From: Takakia lepidozioides
Taxonomy: Eukaryota; Streptophyta; Takakiopsida; Takakiales; Takakiaceae
Length of the DNA stretch: 64,000 nucleotides
NCBI GenBank assembly: GCA_030704615.1
Contig: CM060733.1
Location: 72,790,001-72,854,000, forward strand
Reading direction: 5' to 3'
The position numbers and the translations under genes were made by a program. Positions within the stretch are counted from its first letter, which is position 1; the number at the start of each line of letters is the position of its first letter. Below the pieces are notes generated by a model. That model was not told where the DNA came from. It saw only the letters and a list, made by a program, of their open reading frames with translations, and did not search any database. This document shows positions 20,802 to 33,181 of this stretch, one piece after another.

Positions 20802-21645
20802 ATGACGACAGCGGCGCGGCCTACGTGGGCGCCGGCAAAGGGAGGCCATGAACAGGGGGGAGTGCGAATGTTTGGTCCATCTCAGAAGTTCTCATCTCGC
20901 GACCTTGCATCTCATACCAATCTTAAGCTCAGGTTGACTTTTTTCCAGTGGTTACTTCGATCTGTGTTATTTTCAACTGTGTGTATGCCCGTGCCCATGT
21001 CAAAGACGAGATTGGGTTTTAGGCTTCATTTGTCCCCTAGGTCATGTTCCCTCAAATGTCCTGCAGACTTTATGCCTTTGCGTGAGGTCTGAGCTTGGAT
21101 TAGGTTTTACGCTTCAATTGTCCCTAGGTTTTCCTTGGTCAGAATTCCTGCAAGGAATGATCGTGTCTTTATGCCTCGCCTGAGGTCTGAGACGAGATTG
21201 GGGTTCATTTCCCCCTTTCTTCGCTCTCAATTATTGCAGGGTGTGGTCCTGTCTTTGAATTAAGGTAGTTCTAGGCTAGGTGTATCCATCTATTTTGGAG
21301 TCACGAATATCGAGTTGATGACCGTTTGTATTGTACTATCACAGGAAAGATGGCCAAGATACCTCTGATGATTTGAGAAAGAGAGACCTGAGGGAAGAGC
21401 TTGAGGACAGGGAACGCCGCCATTTCTCCTCTAAGGATAGAGGCTACTCAGGTCAGCTTCCCTACTTTCAATTTCTTCTTTCTGTTTCACTTCAGTAGTT
21501 GAGTTCGTCTATGTTTGGACATGTGTGCTAATGTTTTGAAGGGAACTCATTCCAGGGCCACTTTATGTTGGGATTAATGACATGGTTGGTTTTCCTGATC
21601 GCTGCTTCTTGGTATGCAGAGTTTCCAACTCCGGAAATTGTAAAC

Positions 21646-21676
<31 letters not shown>

Positions 21677-23367
21677 GATAGATATTAAGATGTTTGATGC
21701 ACATGATCATTACCCAGCAGGAGTTGTTACCTCCTGAAAGGGGTGAGCTTGACTGCCATACTGTCTGGTGGATTGAATGAGCCAAGGCCAATTATCAACC
21801 TCACCACATTTAGCTCTGGGTCTTCAATCTGAAGAATTGACATCAGATCTAACTTGGTGCTTCCAATTAGGTGGCTATCTTGATACACATAAGGAGATTT
21901 CAATTAGGTGGCTAGTTTATGCTAGATTTCCTGAAGAAGTGTGTTTGGCAGCAGACGATCGGGATCGCAGGAAGGGGAATTCTGCAAGTGGAGGGTACTT
22001 AGAAGGTGACTTTCAATCTGCTATGGTGCAATTTTTGTGGATTTTTGCTACGTACTTACACACAGATAATCTTGGGGCTTGTGTCTGGATGGTGGGTTGA
22101 GGGGGGTAACAAACACTTACATGGGAGGGAGGTGTATGATGGTTCTTGTTTTTCTATGATGTAATGAAAGGGGTATATGGCTTTCTCTGTGCAGGATCAA
22201 AACGGGATACGGACGACAGGCTGGCCATAAAAAACTTAGATGCTGATGACTCTGATGTGGAGGCCAAAAGCGATTCTGATGAAAGGTACTTCCTTCTCAG
22301 CTATTTTTGCTGTCCATGTGCTTGCTATTGGAGGATTGTTTGCTTCAGTAACGCTCCTGACTGTGTTGTAGGGCTATCTAGGCAGCAAATTCTCAAGCAA
22401 CTCGCCATGATCTCTGCATCTTGTTTATTTTCTGACACACTTGTGAAGGACTAAACTTCAATCTCTTGAGATCCTTGAGCATAAATGGGTTTTGTTGGAG
22501 TTGGTACAATCTTCAAAAGCTGGAGGCAGAATGTGACCGGGGTGTTAGGGTGAGGGCAGTGATGATGATGAGGATGATGCTGCTGAATTGTTCGCTGAGC
22601 TGGAGCGTATCAAGAAGGAAAGAGCTGAAGAGAAGCAGCGCAAGGTTGTTGGATGACCTTAAAACTCATGGTGATCCTTAAGTTGGATCTACTACACATG
22701 TTGTGTCCATTGTTGGCCTGCATGTGTAGTGGTCATGTTTCTGCAATTAGACATCTTTGTTACTCAGTTCAGGTGGTTGGATTGAGGTGTGTGTGTCTGA
22801 CTTTCTGGAATGGAGAGCAGGAACGGCAGCAGCAAGAGGAAGACATGAAAGTGAAGGAAGCCGAGCTTGTGCGGGGCAACCCTCTTCTCAATCCAACTTC
22901 ATTTGTTGTCAAGCGTAGGTCAGTGTTACTGTTCTCAAGTTCTGGAAGCCCCGTGGTAGTGGAAGTCACATGGAGTTGCATTACTTGGTCAATTATTTTT
23001 TTGTTCTCCAATCCAAACCAACTGTTTATCTGTACAATGACCAGGGTTGATGTAGAAGGATTGATCGTCTCAGCAGCATCTGTGGGGTTCTTTTTGCGAC
23101 AGAGGTTTTTGAGCAGTCAGTTATTTCCATATATCTATATCTCTGCCTTATCGTGGAAACGAGCTTAATACTATCCTTTTCATAGATAACACATGGGTGC
23201 TATATTGCGAGTTTATGTAACACGCTGTTCCCTTCTTATGTAGGTGGGATGATGATGTTGTCTTCAAGAACCAAGCACGTGGAGAGCCTAAAACAGTCAA
23301 GCGGTTCATCAACGACACCATTCGAAATGACTTCCACCGCAAATTTTTGAATAAATATATGAAATAG
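20802..23367 (+). CDS. CWC15: Spliceosome-associated protein CWC15 (AD-002/Cwf15 family), 7 exons
   Basis: Exons read as 20802-20932, 21345-21451, 21955-22005, 22195-22285, 22560-22644, 22821-22918 and 23244-23367; all introns are GT-AG and the phases join, giving 228 residues, the usual length. The N-terminus [15 protein letters not shown] is the family hallmark, followed by [20 protein letters not shown]. The middle is acidic ([25 protein letters not shown]) and helical ([16 protein letters not shown]). The C-terminus [20 protein letters not shown] and the ending RKFLNKYMK match the CWC15 block that packs into the activated spliceosome with the NineTeen/PRP19-associated proteins. It acts in the nucleus in pre-mRNA splicing. 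No defects were seen, so this is probably a functional host gene. Confidence 0.97.
21644..21686. repeat. (TA)n microsatellite in CWC15 intron 2
   Basis: About 15 TA units followed by GATA repeats. Confidence 0.95.
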
Positions 23368-23749
23368 CTTGCCTTACCACTTAACTTTCTTCACCACTTC
23401 GAAGTTTTTGGTTGAGGTTTGAGCAAATTATTTGTGTAGATACAGATTTACGATGAAGTAGAATGATTTAGCTTCTGTGTATTCTTAGGTGAGATCACGA
23501 TAGACTCTCCCAATGCTTATTGTAACTTTGCATGGATTCAACAGTGTTTGAGTGGTAGGCATGTCAGAGTCGAAGGATGATGGGTAGCTGCCAAGAGGAT
23601 CGTGCCTGGCAGAACATAGATGGCCCCTGTCCATGTTACAAAGTTTCTGTCTTGCTTGCTCTCCTGTAGATGTCTTTTCTTGCTCTTTTAACAGAAAACT
23701 TCCCTGAACCTGTTTCTAGTCTGTGACATGGGGGAGGATATCATGGATG

Positions 23750-24108
23750 ACCTCAAGGGTCTACCCACTCGACTGAAATTTAAACTCGGGGCAGGAAGCC
23801 TACCTTTGAACAGTAAACAGAAGCAGAGAGGAAAGGGAGAGTGCAATTGCGTGTGGGCAACCCGAAGACTATGTTCATTTTCTGATTTTCTGTCCGGGGT
23901 ACTCTCACCAGAGAGAAGCTCTCCTCCAATCTATCAAGAGAATTGTGCCTGTACCTCTGTTTACCAACTTTGAAAGTCTCGAGGCTGAGCCAAAAGCCCA
24001 GGCCCTTCTGAGGCCTAGTTTTTGGGCAAATCACACACAGCAGATTGATGCTTGTGTGAAGGGATTTCTAGAGGATATCTGGAAAACCCGAATTAATTCT
24101 ATTTATAA
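23750..24108 (+). pseudogene. Non-LTR retrotransposon C-terminal fragment
   Basis: After a frame shift near 23840 the plus strand reads CGQPEDYVHFLIFCPGYSHQ, then REALLQSIKRIVPVPLFTNF and LRPSFWANHTQQID. The C-G-x2-ED..HFL..CP.Y pattern is the zinc-binding tail of LINE-type polymerases. Before it, LKFKLGAGSLPLNSKQ is in another frame. It lies downstream of CWC15 and is not part of that gene. Confidence 0.6.
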
Positions 24109-24117
24109 AGGTAAGTC

Positions 24118-24205
24118 TTACTACCAATGTCTGCCCCTGACGGAGGTAGGTTCTGTTCCTTCGGTTTCCGCTCAAACGTCTTATGAGTACATTCTCTCTT
24201 TTCAC
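24118..24205 (+). repeat. Dispersed repeat, partner at 26350-26440 (inverted)
   Basis: CCCCTGACGGAGGTAGGTTC and TTTCCGCTCAAAC...GTCTTATGAGTACATTCTC occur here on the plus strand and, with a roughly 40-bp extra segment, at 26350-26440 on the minus strand. Probably the edge of a mobile element. Confidence 0.6.
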
Positions 24206-24249
24206 ATACATGATTTTAGTCGGTCTAGGCATGTGCTAACAGCATGAGA

Positions 24250-26030
24250 ACAGGCAAGCATGCCAGAACAACTAAAAGACAAACATGTGAACACGAAGTT
24301 TGCTCAGCATAGCTACATGGAAGCTGGGCCTGTTACGTAGAATGAAGAAGTGTGACGTCCGTGACCTAGGAAAAGCTGTGCACAAGGATGCATAAAATAG
24401 AGTTTGGTCTGACATTCTGAGTATGCAGTCTTCTTTTGTTGTGTGATTGTTGGTAGTGTATTCTACAGAAAGAGCAAAATCAGGGAAAGCGCAGGAAGAA
24501 GTTACAGATGTTTTCAACAATGGTGTTCAGTCCATAAGGTTGCCTGTACGGCTGCACTACAAGGGATAACAACGTGTTGATACACCAGCTCATTATTAGT
24601 ATGATTGTAGGAGCCAACAAGGTATATGTGACAAGCTACAGTTATGATTGCAGTGTTCCTGTGTAGAAAGTGGAAGGGCATGCCTTATGTGAATTATTTT
24701 TCTATCTTCCTCAAATATATATTTGGTAGCAATGTATAAATGTCTGTGGACCATAGCTCTCCAGCATGTTGTCATAGTCTGTTATAAAACAGGTTGTCTG
24801 GGGACCCCTCACGGAGCTCCTATCCTGCACATCTGGGCCAAGGATGAAATAGAGGTGGTGAAATATGTTGTCTTGGATTCTCTCCCCAAAACTTCTGAGT
24901 ATTGAAATACCCTGCTAACATTAGCCTAACTCACTAGCAGCTGAACCTGGAATGTCAGTCTCTCCCTCTTGCATTTGAGATCTTTTCCCAGTTTTAGGAC
25001 CTTCTGTTGCTCTAGCTTCACACAAATCTTAAGTATCTCCTATATTATTAAAGCAACAAGCTACTTGTTCATCATGGCTCGTATGTGCGCAATAGGTAGT
25101 CTAGCTTGACATAATCCAGTAGACCTTCAGTGGCATCTTTGTCTACCAAATGCTAATTGAAAAAAATGCTCTTATGGGTTATAAATTCTCCAGCCTCTTT
25201 CTCTCCAATTTGACCCCTGGACTAGTATTTTCCATGTATAACTAATTGCTTTATTCTGTGGAGAAAGCAGCTGCTTGTCCAGTTAAGACAACCATATCTT
25301 CTTCTTTATAAAAGATGCTGATGAGCCCAATATTGTACCCTTCCACATAAGTTTTAAGTTGGATTACCATCATGCATCTCTGTAAATTCTTTTCAAACAT
25401 ACAATCTCCACTTTGCCTGTTCGGCTGAAAAAGATGCAGTACTCGTTCAGCCTCCAGGGCTTCTCAGCTGGAAGAGTCAGGAGAATTTTATATCTAGTAC
25501 ATTATTTCTACTACCTTGTAACGTTGATAATTTGTGAAAACTCAGCAATAAGGTCTCCAAAACTGTTGAAAAGGATTATCTCCAGGAGTCCAAATCCTTT
25601 CTCATTGCAGAGAGTTGAAGGAAAGGATCAGGATTACCACCACCACAATGATGACAGGGATGAAGCTGACGATATATAGCAAGCTGAAGCCTTGCATTTC
25701 ACGACATCAATGACACTCTGAGTAAGGCTCAAAAGTCTCTGTGGACTGATGTGAACACTAGATCTCTGATTCCAGGTTAATCCAACAGCATCATGTATTG
25801 AGCTGTAATGTTGCTGCTCTTGTTTAGGACCGCACACCAACCATGTAGTTTCAACTTTATGTCAGTCAGCCCACCCTGAATCCCAGCCTAAAGTTGCTTC
25901 GTCTTCTTGTCAGCTGAGGAAAATCTGGTTCCATGAAATTTAGGACTTGACTGAGGGGCTGGCATTGACATTTTAGTATGAAGCTTAATATATATTCTGT
26001 GTGGAGAGTGAGTTGAAGAAAGAGAGAATA
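24250..26030. other. Unassigned intergenic stretch
   Basis: AT-rich, with only short ORFs and no recognised protein or RNA gene. A His/Asp-rich piece at 25615-25677 (DYHHHNDDRDEADDI) is too short to call. Confidence 0.45.
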
Positions 26031-26690
26031 TTACCACTGCAGGGGGTACCATGTCACTGAGGTCTTTACCACCCTGTCCACTTCCAATCTCAGCTGTTGT
26101 GTCCCAGTCTTTTTATCTCGCTGAGCAGCCAACTTGGGGTCCACACCTGTAGGGGTCACCTTTGCATAGGGCCTAGCTGCAGGATCTAATGTACTAAGCT
26201 CTTCTTGCGAATTCCTAGCCCCTACTGTTGTTAGAACCACCACACTGCCCAAGGAACTTGACAAAGTGAAACCAAACAGTAGTACCAAAAAGGAAAAGAG
26301 AAAAAAGAAATAGAGAAACTTTATAACATGAAGAGGAAGAGAATGTACTCATAAGACGTTGTTTGCCGTAGCCTTGTGGCCATTGACCCCGCGCCCAGTT
26401 TGAGCGGAACACAAAGGGACAGAACCAACCTCTGTCAGGGGCCCCACAATCTCTCTAAAATACCTTGCAGAGAGTGGTTGTCTAGGGTCCAAAGCTTTCA
26501 CCCGAGCGTGAAGTGCAACATCCAACCGGGGACGTAATGCAACATGGCCAGAAGAGTGGGGGACTTCTAAACTGGCAGATGACAAAGGAATCTGAAAGGG
26601 TATGATCTCTCTGCCCAGGACCTCCCCAACTAGTTCACACCCAGAAGCTGCAGTAGAACCTGAAGACGATGCCGTAGGATCTTGAGACAT
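26031..26690 (-). CDS. Hypothetical two-exon protein, possibly mobile-element derived
   Basis: First part 26690 to about 26355: MSQDPTASSSGSTAASGCEL, HARVKALDPRQPLSARYF, REIVGPLTEVGSVPLCSAQT. A pyrimidine tract and AG near 26249 lead to a second open part, TTVGARNSQEELSTLDPA ... KVTPTGVDPKLAAQRDKK, stopping at 26031. The family is not recognised. The junction lacks a textbook donor. The 3' part of exon 1 is repeated at 24.1 kb, suggesting a mobile-element origin. Confidence 0.35.
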
Positions 26691-26808
26691 ATTGAGGTTG
26701 AACCTAGAGACCTCTCTTGTTTCTTGTCAAACAGTACTGGATGTGCTAGTATGTGGTGTTATCTCTCAACACTATGGCCCTGAAGTCACTGTATAACACT
26801 TAAATATG

Positions 26809-27015
26809 AAGAAAAACGGGAGGAAAGTGAGGAGAAACGAGAACATGATCTAGATGATGTGTATACGGCAGCTGCATATGACGATGTTGACAAATTGCAA
26901 GGATCGTCGAGCAAGGAGGGTGCTTCATGTCAGCTCCAGAGGTTCGGCGGGTACCTTGTGCTTCAATGGTGTGCCCTCAATAATCGCACTACGGCTGCTC
27001 AGTATCTTGTTAAGG
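26809..27015 (+). pseudogene. Ankyrin-repeat S-acyltransferase (TIP1-like) exon fragment
   Basis: Reads LDDVYTAAAYDDVDKLQGSS ... YLVLQWCALNNRTTAAQYLV, ending at a GT donor. This matches the first ankyrin repeats of plant TIP1/PAT24-type palmitoyltransferases (pattern ...FTA.AYGD..KL...; ALQWAALNN...AQY). The expected next repeats and the DHHC cysteine-rich domain are not found downstream, so it is an isolated exon or dead fragment. Confidence 0.55.
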
Positions 27016-27359
27016 TCTTCCCACCCCTGCCGTTTCCCCTTTGCAGCTCTTTGGATTCACCCTCTCTCTCTCTCGCCCACCAGGTAGTCAGTGGTGTCAC
27101 CCAGCCGATGGCCGTAAGGCTAAAGGCTACAACAAGGAAAGGAATCAGTACATTCACGAGGTATGGCAACTACGAGAAATCCTTCTGAACAAATTTTGAG
27201 TGTGCTGCCTGACCCCAGCCTAAATTCAGACTCTGGAAGATGAACCAAGAGGGAAAAAATCCTTTTCTTCCTGTCTGGGACGTTTAGGAACCTATCTTGT
27301 AGTAGTAGATCCTCGAGCAGATCCTCGAAAAAGTTGGCATGTGAGCCCCTCCTCGACTT

Positions 27360-28240
27360 AGAGCCTTTCCAAGCGAAGAAAGGGTCATTGGGGGACTCTT
27401 CGAAACGTTAGGTATCGGGGAGAAAGAGTCCCCCAAGGACTCTTCGAACCATTAGGTAACGGGGAGAAAGAGTCCCCCCAAGGACTCTTCGAACCGTTAG
27501 TTAACGGGGAAAAAGAGTCCCCCAAGGACTCTTCGAACCGTTAGTTAACGGGGAAAAAGAGTCCCCCAATGACTCTTTGAACCGTTAGCTAACGAGGAGT
27601 CGGGCAGAAAGAGTCCTTGGGGGACTCTTTGAACCGTTAGGTATGGCACATAAACAGTCCCCCAAGGACTCTTCGCGCCGCGCGAACCGCATGAGGTACA
27701 CATAATCACATTTGTCTCTCTGCCCTTACGCGAGAAATTGGGGGAATAGCAAATCTCCCTCCATTTAGCCAATTCCCCCTGGGAATAGCCATTTCCCTTG
27801 TAGAGTAAGGACAGGAATAGCCATTTCCCCCTCTGAATAGCCACTAGGTAATACCGTTAGGTAACGGGGAGAAAGAGTCCCCCAAGGACTCTTTGAACCG
27901 TTAGCTAATGAGGAGTCGGGCAAAAAGAGTCCCCCAAGGACTCTTTGAACCGTTAGCTAACGAGGAGTCGGGCAGAAAGAGTCCTTGGGGGACTTTTTGA
28001 ACCGTTAGGTATGGCACATAAACAGTCCCCCAAGGACTCTTCGCGCCGCGCGAACCGCATGAGGTACACATATTCACATTTGTCTCTTTGCCCGTACGCG
28101 AGAAATTGGGGGAATAGCAAATCTCCCTCCATTTAGCCAATTCCCCCTGGGAATAGCCATTTCCCCCTCCATTTCCCTTGTAGAGTAAGGACGGGAATAG
28201 CCATTCTCCCCTCGGAATAGCCACTCTTCCCTGTAGCATC
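27360..28240. repeat. AAGAGTCC hairpin repeats with a tandem segment duplication
   Basis: At least ten copies of AAAGAGTCCCCCAAGGACTC, itself a hairpin (GAGTCC loop GGACTC), separated by GAACCGTTAGNTAACGGGGA. A larger block of about 250-360 bp (27600-27835, again at 27960-28235) is duplicated in tandem and ends with AATAGCCATTTCCCC repeats, which return at 32.2-32.45 kb. Confidence 0.9.
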
Positions 28241-29051
28241 GAAATGTTGTTGACTTGCCACTTTGGTGCCTTGGGTGCTTCATCGACGTGCTGAGGGCAA
28301 AGCTTACCTGGGATACTGACATTACTCTGCTTCGACACTGCGTTGACACTGCGCATCACTTGTTCGCTCGCCTTCGTTTCCTTGTAAGTGTTCAACTCAA
28401 CATTATGTGTCATTTTAGTTGTGTCATTTTAGGCTTGCCATAAGTAGACAATATCTTCAACGACGTCGTCAGGGCCCACCTGCTTCATCGACGTTGTCAA
28501 GACTCCAAACTCGAATTTAGCTCCAAGATTTCATTTTACTGTATGTTGGTTGTATGTTAAATTTCAGAGTGTATTGGTTAGTCACATTAATTCACAGAGT
28601 GTAGTCTTTGGCTGGCAGGTTGGCGAGTGCCTACCCTTCTTGAAATTGTACTATAGTGGTACAATATCTCTCTCTCTTCACTTGAGTGTTTTCTTTTGTT
28701 CTTATTATACTCTGGTTTCAACTACATAGAGTAATTTATCTTTGCTTCCTTTCCCTCTCTGGAACCTTCTTTTGGTCTCATAGGCCGTAAGAGACAAATC
28801 ACTCTGTGAGGGGTTCACTCCGGCAGTTACCTTGCTAGTTGTATCTCCATTTGCTCTCTGCATCTGTTTATTGTTCAAAGGTAGGCTCTCCCGACAAATT
28901 TCAGTCTAGTTGGCTAAGAAATTGGTGAATAGTTGTTTTGGGGTTTAGCATCCTCATGCAAAAGTTGAACTGGCATTGTCGTGAAGGTTCGAAGGCTACA
29001 ACAACATCCCTGCATTGAGGTGTCCCTGAGTGAGGAGGCGACAAGAGCGAT
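28241..29051. other. Unassigned stretch
   Basis: No recognisable gene. At 29052 ATGGCCGACGACAATAATAT begins a short open piece ending at a GT (29090); it could be a first exon of the PLAC8-type gene further on, but this is a guess. Confidence 0.3.
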
Positions 29052-29289
29052 GGCCGACGACAATAATATCAACAACAACAGGTTAGGATTTTTTTGTTCG
29101 GTTTCATATGTTGGTCCTACAACATGCCCCAAAGGATACAACCCCTTGGGACAATAATCAGCAATGGTGGTTGCAGGGGTTGATGTGGTGTCGTGTAGCG
29201 GATATGCCCAGCAGGGGTGCGAGATTCTGGTTTTGGAGACCTTCTTGGCCATGCAGGGTGATTGGATGAGGCAGAGGACGTCATGAACA

Positions 29290-29440
29290 GAATGCCAATT
29301 GAACCAAAATTTGTGATGTTGGGGGCTTGCTGGGTATGTGCCTGACACCGCTTTGTATTGCACAATGTGGAGGAATTGTCTCTGTGCCACCATGGGGAGA
29401 GGCTGGCCATTGCTTTTGGGCTTATCATCATTAACAATAT
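29290..29440 (+). pseudogene. PPR protein fragment (E+/DYW region)
   Basis: GYVPDT, then after a one-base shift FVLHNVEELSLCHHGERLA and IAFGLII. This is the start of the DYW deaminase region of plant PLS-class PPR proteins, where the conserved HSE is here HGE. It ends before the zinc ligands. Decayed. Confidence 0.7.
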
Positions 29441-30489
29441 GAAACCAAATGTTGTGGTGTGGTTGTTTTGCTTCTTTTGGTGCCTCCAGACTGAAAGATG
29501 CCTGAACGTGTATCAGCATCCCTTCTCACGAGGGACTGTCTCAGAGTCAATGCCTCAAGCAGATATGCTGCTAAGCATTTTTGATCATTGCAATGGGAGT
29601 CCTCTGTGAAGAAAAGGAAGAATTACATCTGTGGGGGACCCAAAGAACGTTGGTTTTGCCAAAAATCAAGGTTACCTGGTTATTTGTTGGTGCATGTTAT
29701 GAACCAATGAGATCATTGCTTTTTCTTTTTACAATGCTACTTGTAAAGGTTCCTCATCTGAACGGTGATGTTGCTGCCCATGGGCCACATTTGGGGAGAA
29801 CTTGGAGAGAGCTGGATTTGGCACAAGCTGGGGGGAAGTACGTTTTTTCCCCCAACCCCGACCATCAAATGTGTGGTCTTACGAGATACGTGATGTAGAC
29901 AGGAGAGGGTTGTATATGAAGAGTGAGTCAGTTCAGTATTTCTCAGGGTTCATGCGTGTAGATTTGTGATGGTCACTCAACACAACCCACCTTGTAGTGA
30001 CGTCAGCATTGACAATGTATTTACCCCCCACAGCCTTCCACCAGTTCCTAAAGTCCCTACTGGCTTTTGCCATTCCATCCACATTCATCTTTGCAAGGTG
30101 GATTCATTCGATTTCACAATTCAAATCTGCAATTTATCTTATATGTATGATAGTGGAATGCTGAGAATGTTTGCTTCAGACATTGCTGGATTTGGAGCAG
30201 TTGTTTATGGTTGCCCTCAAGACCAGAGAGACCATAATTTGATTGTAAAGCATAGAGGGGCTTAAAAAACAATTGGAAGATGGTTGTACCCCCTTTTGAA
30301 CGTCTTATGATTTATTGAATGACACCCTTGTATGCCCACATTTTACTTCATTAAGGTGTGCCAGATGCATTTGATGGTCTTGATAGCCTTCATCCAACTG
30401 AGATAAGATTTGGTTTGTGTGTAGGGTGGAGTGTATCTGTTGCTTTTGTATTGGAGCTCTGTCTTTTTACATTGCGTTTTCTTGCACAG

Positions 30490-31570
30490 GTACCCCATGG
30501 TTCATTTATGGAACTCTCAGTCTGATGCTTTTCATGGCAATATGTGCTGGCCATTACCGTGCACGCATGCGAAGAAGATTCAACATCATTGTAAGTTTTA
30601 GCTGATTCTCCTCTCCTTGGACACTTCACTTTTCTGACCCCTTATGTTGTATCACAACAATGATTCCGCGCCCTTGTTGGCCTCTAGTGGAAATGTGGAT
30701 TTTGAGAGGCTCATCGTAATGTGTTATTCTCACTTTTGCATATTCCATTCCTTGCTGAATGTGTCAATGGGCTGTTCATTTCTTGTTTTCCCACCAATAC
30801 GATATATAGTTTTGGTCTTAGGCAAAACCTGAGCTAAAGCTTGAAGTACAACACGGGTGCTGGGTGTACCTCTTTGGGACATGCAGGGCAGTAAAGGTGC
30901 TGATGTCGTGAGCACAATAGATGACCATTTGTATCACCTCATGTGTGGCTTCTGCTCCCCATGTCAGGTTCACTGCTCTAGTGCCTTTCTCTTTCTATCT
31001 CTAATTTGCAAACTTGAAAATGGGTGGCCATATGTTTTGGTCTCGTCTATCCAATTACATGAAACAATTGACTTGCAGCTCTGTGAATATAATAAAGTTC
31101 TGGCTGTTGCCAACTCGGCCATTTTGGTGGCCGAGAGTGTGTGTATTGAACATCTCTTAAAGTACTTACAAATATCTAAACGAACATATACAGCCAATGG
31201 TGGGTATGGGAGAGTATACTGTTATGGAATTCAAACCATTATGGATTTCATGACAGACTTCTTGTTTCTTTAACAAATTTATAGCGTTATTCAACTAATG
31301 TGTTGAATTCTAGGAAGCAAGGACATTGAAATCCAGCAACGTGCACAATGGAGTATGGCATGGGCACAGTGATATCCTTGTCATTGGCAGCCAAGTGGTC
31401 TTTTCTGCTCCTGATATGCGAGAGCTGAATTCTGCAAGCAAGAGGAGGCTACCATCCTGGAGAATGCGACCAGTTCTGTTTAAGAAACCAATGGCTGCAA
31501 TCATCAGATTTAAGAGCAGTATCCCTGGAGCCCAGTATGCAGTTTTGAAACAAGTGGTACAGTATCCACA
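30490..31570 (+). CDS. PLAC8 (DUF614)-family protein, three C-terminal exons
   Basis: Exons 30490-30590, 30887-30967 and 31314-about 31548 join in phase. They give GTPWFIYGTLSLMLF then GHYRARMRRRFNI (hydrophobic segment plus the YR.RMR.FN motif), then DDHLYHLMCGFCSPCQ (the H..C..C..CQ part of the PLAC8 domain), then EARTLKSSNVHNGVWHGHSD, known from plant PLAC8 proteins. Members are small Cys-rich membrane proteins linked to cell number control and metal or calcium transport. The upstream Cys-rich exon (CPC motif) was not found. The 3' end runs into tandem repeats and a stop at 31668. The gene may be incomplete. Confidence 0.6.
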
Positions 31571-31735
31571 TGTATCCACCTGTACCCCAGTATCCAGTTT
31601 TGAAACAACTGGTACAGTATACACCTATAACTACTTAGTCCTCCGAGGACCGCCACTTGTAACTACTTAGTCCTTGGAGGACTGCCACTTGTAACTACAT
31701 AGTCCTTGGAGGACTGCCACCTGTGACTATGACTA
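31530..31735. repeat. Tandem repeats at the end of the PLAC8-type gene
   Basis: A segment with CAGTTTTGAAACAA(G/C)TGGTACAGTAT is duplicated (31540-31625), followed by three roughly 32-bp units of GTAACTACTTAGTCCTTGGA plus GGACTGCCACTT. Confidence 0.85.
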
Positions 31736-31739
31736 ATCG

Positions 31740-32240
31740 ACAATAATGTATTTCAACATCTCAGGCTCTTAAGATATTTTTGGACATGCATCCATGCTTA
31801 TGGGTTTCTCAGTATAACTGGCTTGTTCTTGAAAGGTAGCTAAGTACATCAACCAGCCCCACCCATTGTGTTTCTGTTTGTCTAATTGCTGACCCTGCAT
31901 CTTGAAAGGTGAAGAGAAGAAGTAATGTATAGATCCCGACGGGGAACAACCAATCGAAATTAAAGAACAAGAAAACCTACCAATCCACAAACACTCGAAT
32001 CGGAATATAGAGGAAAAGGAACAAACTTAACAATGTCAACTCAAAGCAGAAGAGCTTAGGGTAGAACCTGTGTACCTAACAAACAAACAACGAGCGAACA
32101 AAAAACCAAAGATTCACTGCCAAAGCCGTGCGGAAAACTTGCAAAGGCCTCACACAATGAGGGAGGGAAGGAGAGCACGTAAAGCAACACATGTATTCAG
32201 GCACTTGGATACACATGTTGGTTGACAGCATTTGAACGAG
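31740..32240. other. Unassigned stretch
   Basis: No gene recognised. Confidence 0.4.
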
Positions 32241-32455
32241 CATTGGCGCTTTGCCCTTAGGAGTAGCCATTTCCTAAGGGAATAGCCATTTCTCCTTGGG
32301 GAATAGCCTAACCCCTCCATTTCCCTTCTAGAGTTAGGCCATTTCCCCCTCGGAATAGCCATTTCCTAAGGGAATAGCCATTTCTCCTTGGGGAATAGCC
32401 TATTCCCCCTCCATTTCCCTTGTAGAGTTAGGCCATTCCCCCCATAGGAATAGCC
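32241..32455. repeat. AATAGCCATTTCC repeats
   Basis: Two roughly 105-bp units with GGAATAGCCATTTCCTAAGG and CCCTCCATTTCCCTT(G/C)TAGA. The same sequence family occurs at 27.74-27.84 and 28.10-28.23 kb. Confidence 0.85.
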
Positions 32456-32462
32456 ACTTTTC

Positions 32463-33181
32463 AGCTGATACTGCTTGTCGTGCGCATACATATCGCTACA
32501 CAACTACATCGCTGTCCAAAACCACACAACACATGTGCACACCACACACTAGTATACCACTAGTCCACCACTAGTCCAGCCACTAGTCCAATCACTAGGC
32601 TACAACTAGTCAGTCACTAGGCTGCCACTATGATGCCCACTATGGCAGTCACTAGTCCACACAATAGATAAAGAAGAAGAATACAAGTACAAGCTCATGC
32701 GAGCTCACAAAGCTGAAGCATAAACTCATGCATATATAAACTCATCACTCAAATACAAGTCAAGCCAAGTGCACCCCACGCCATGGGGAATCCACACTAT
32801 GGCGCCATAGCTAGGCGCGGTGAGGCTCAACTCGAGAAAGATGAGCCTCTCGCGCTTGCCATGAAGATAACCACTCCAGGGCCTAAATCTGCCTTGACCC
32901 CTGGATTGATACTTGGGCCAATCCCAAATGTCAATATGTAAAAGCTAGCTATTTCCTAGCTAGTTTCACACTAGTGGCAAAATAACTTGACAGCTGTCAT
33001 GCGCATATATATCGCTACACAACTACATCGCTGTCCAAAACCACACAACACATGTGCACACCACACACTAGTATACCACTAGTCCACCACTAGTCCAGCC
33101 ACTAGTCCAACCACTAGGCTACAACTAGTCAGTCACTAGGCTGCCACTATGCTGCCCACTATGGCAGTACTAGTCCACACA
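32463..33181 (-). repeat. Direct repeat, probable 3' LTR (tandem) of the methyltransferase-bearing element
   Basis: About 190 bp at 32470-32656 recurs at 32990-33181 with few changes (CGCTACACAACTACATCGCT; many ACTAGTCCA units). Read on the minus strand the right copy begins TGTGTGGACTAG, directly after a G-run (TAGGGGGGCGA) that could be the polypurine tract. This fits the start of a 3' LTR following the pol gene. The 517-bp spacing suggests a tandem or internally duplicated LTR. Confidence 0.5.

Noticed and set aside
23700-24110. An eighth exon or a neighbour gene of CWC15
   Set aside because: CWC15 ends at its conserved C-terminus at 23367; the stretch matches the zinc tail of LINE polymerases.
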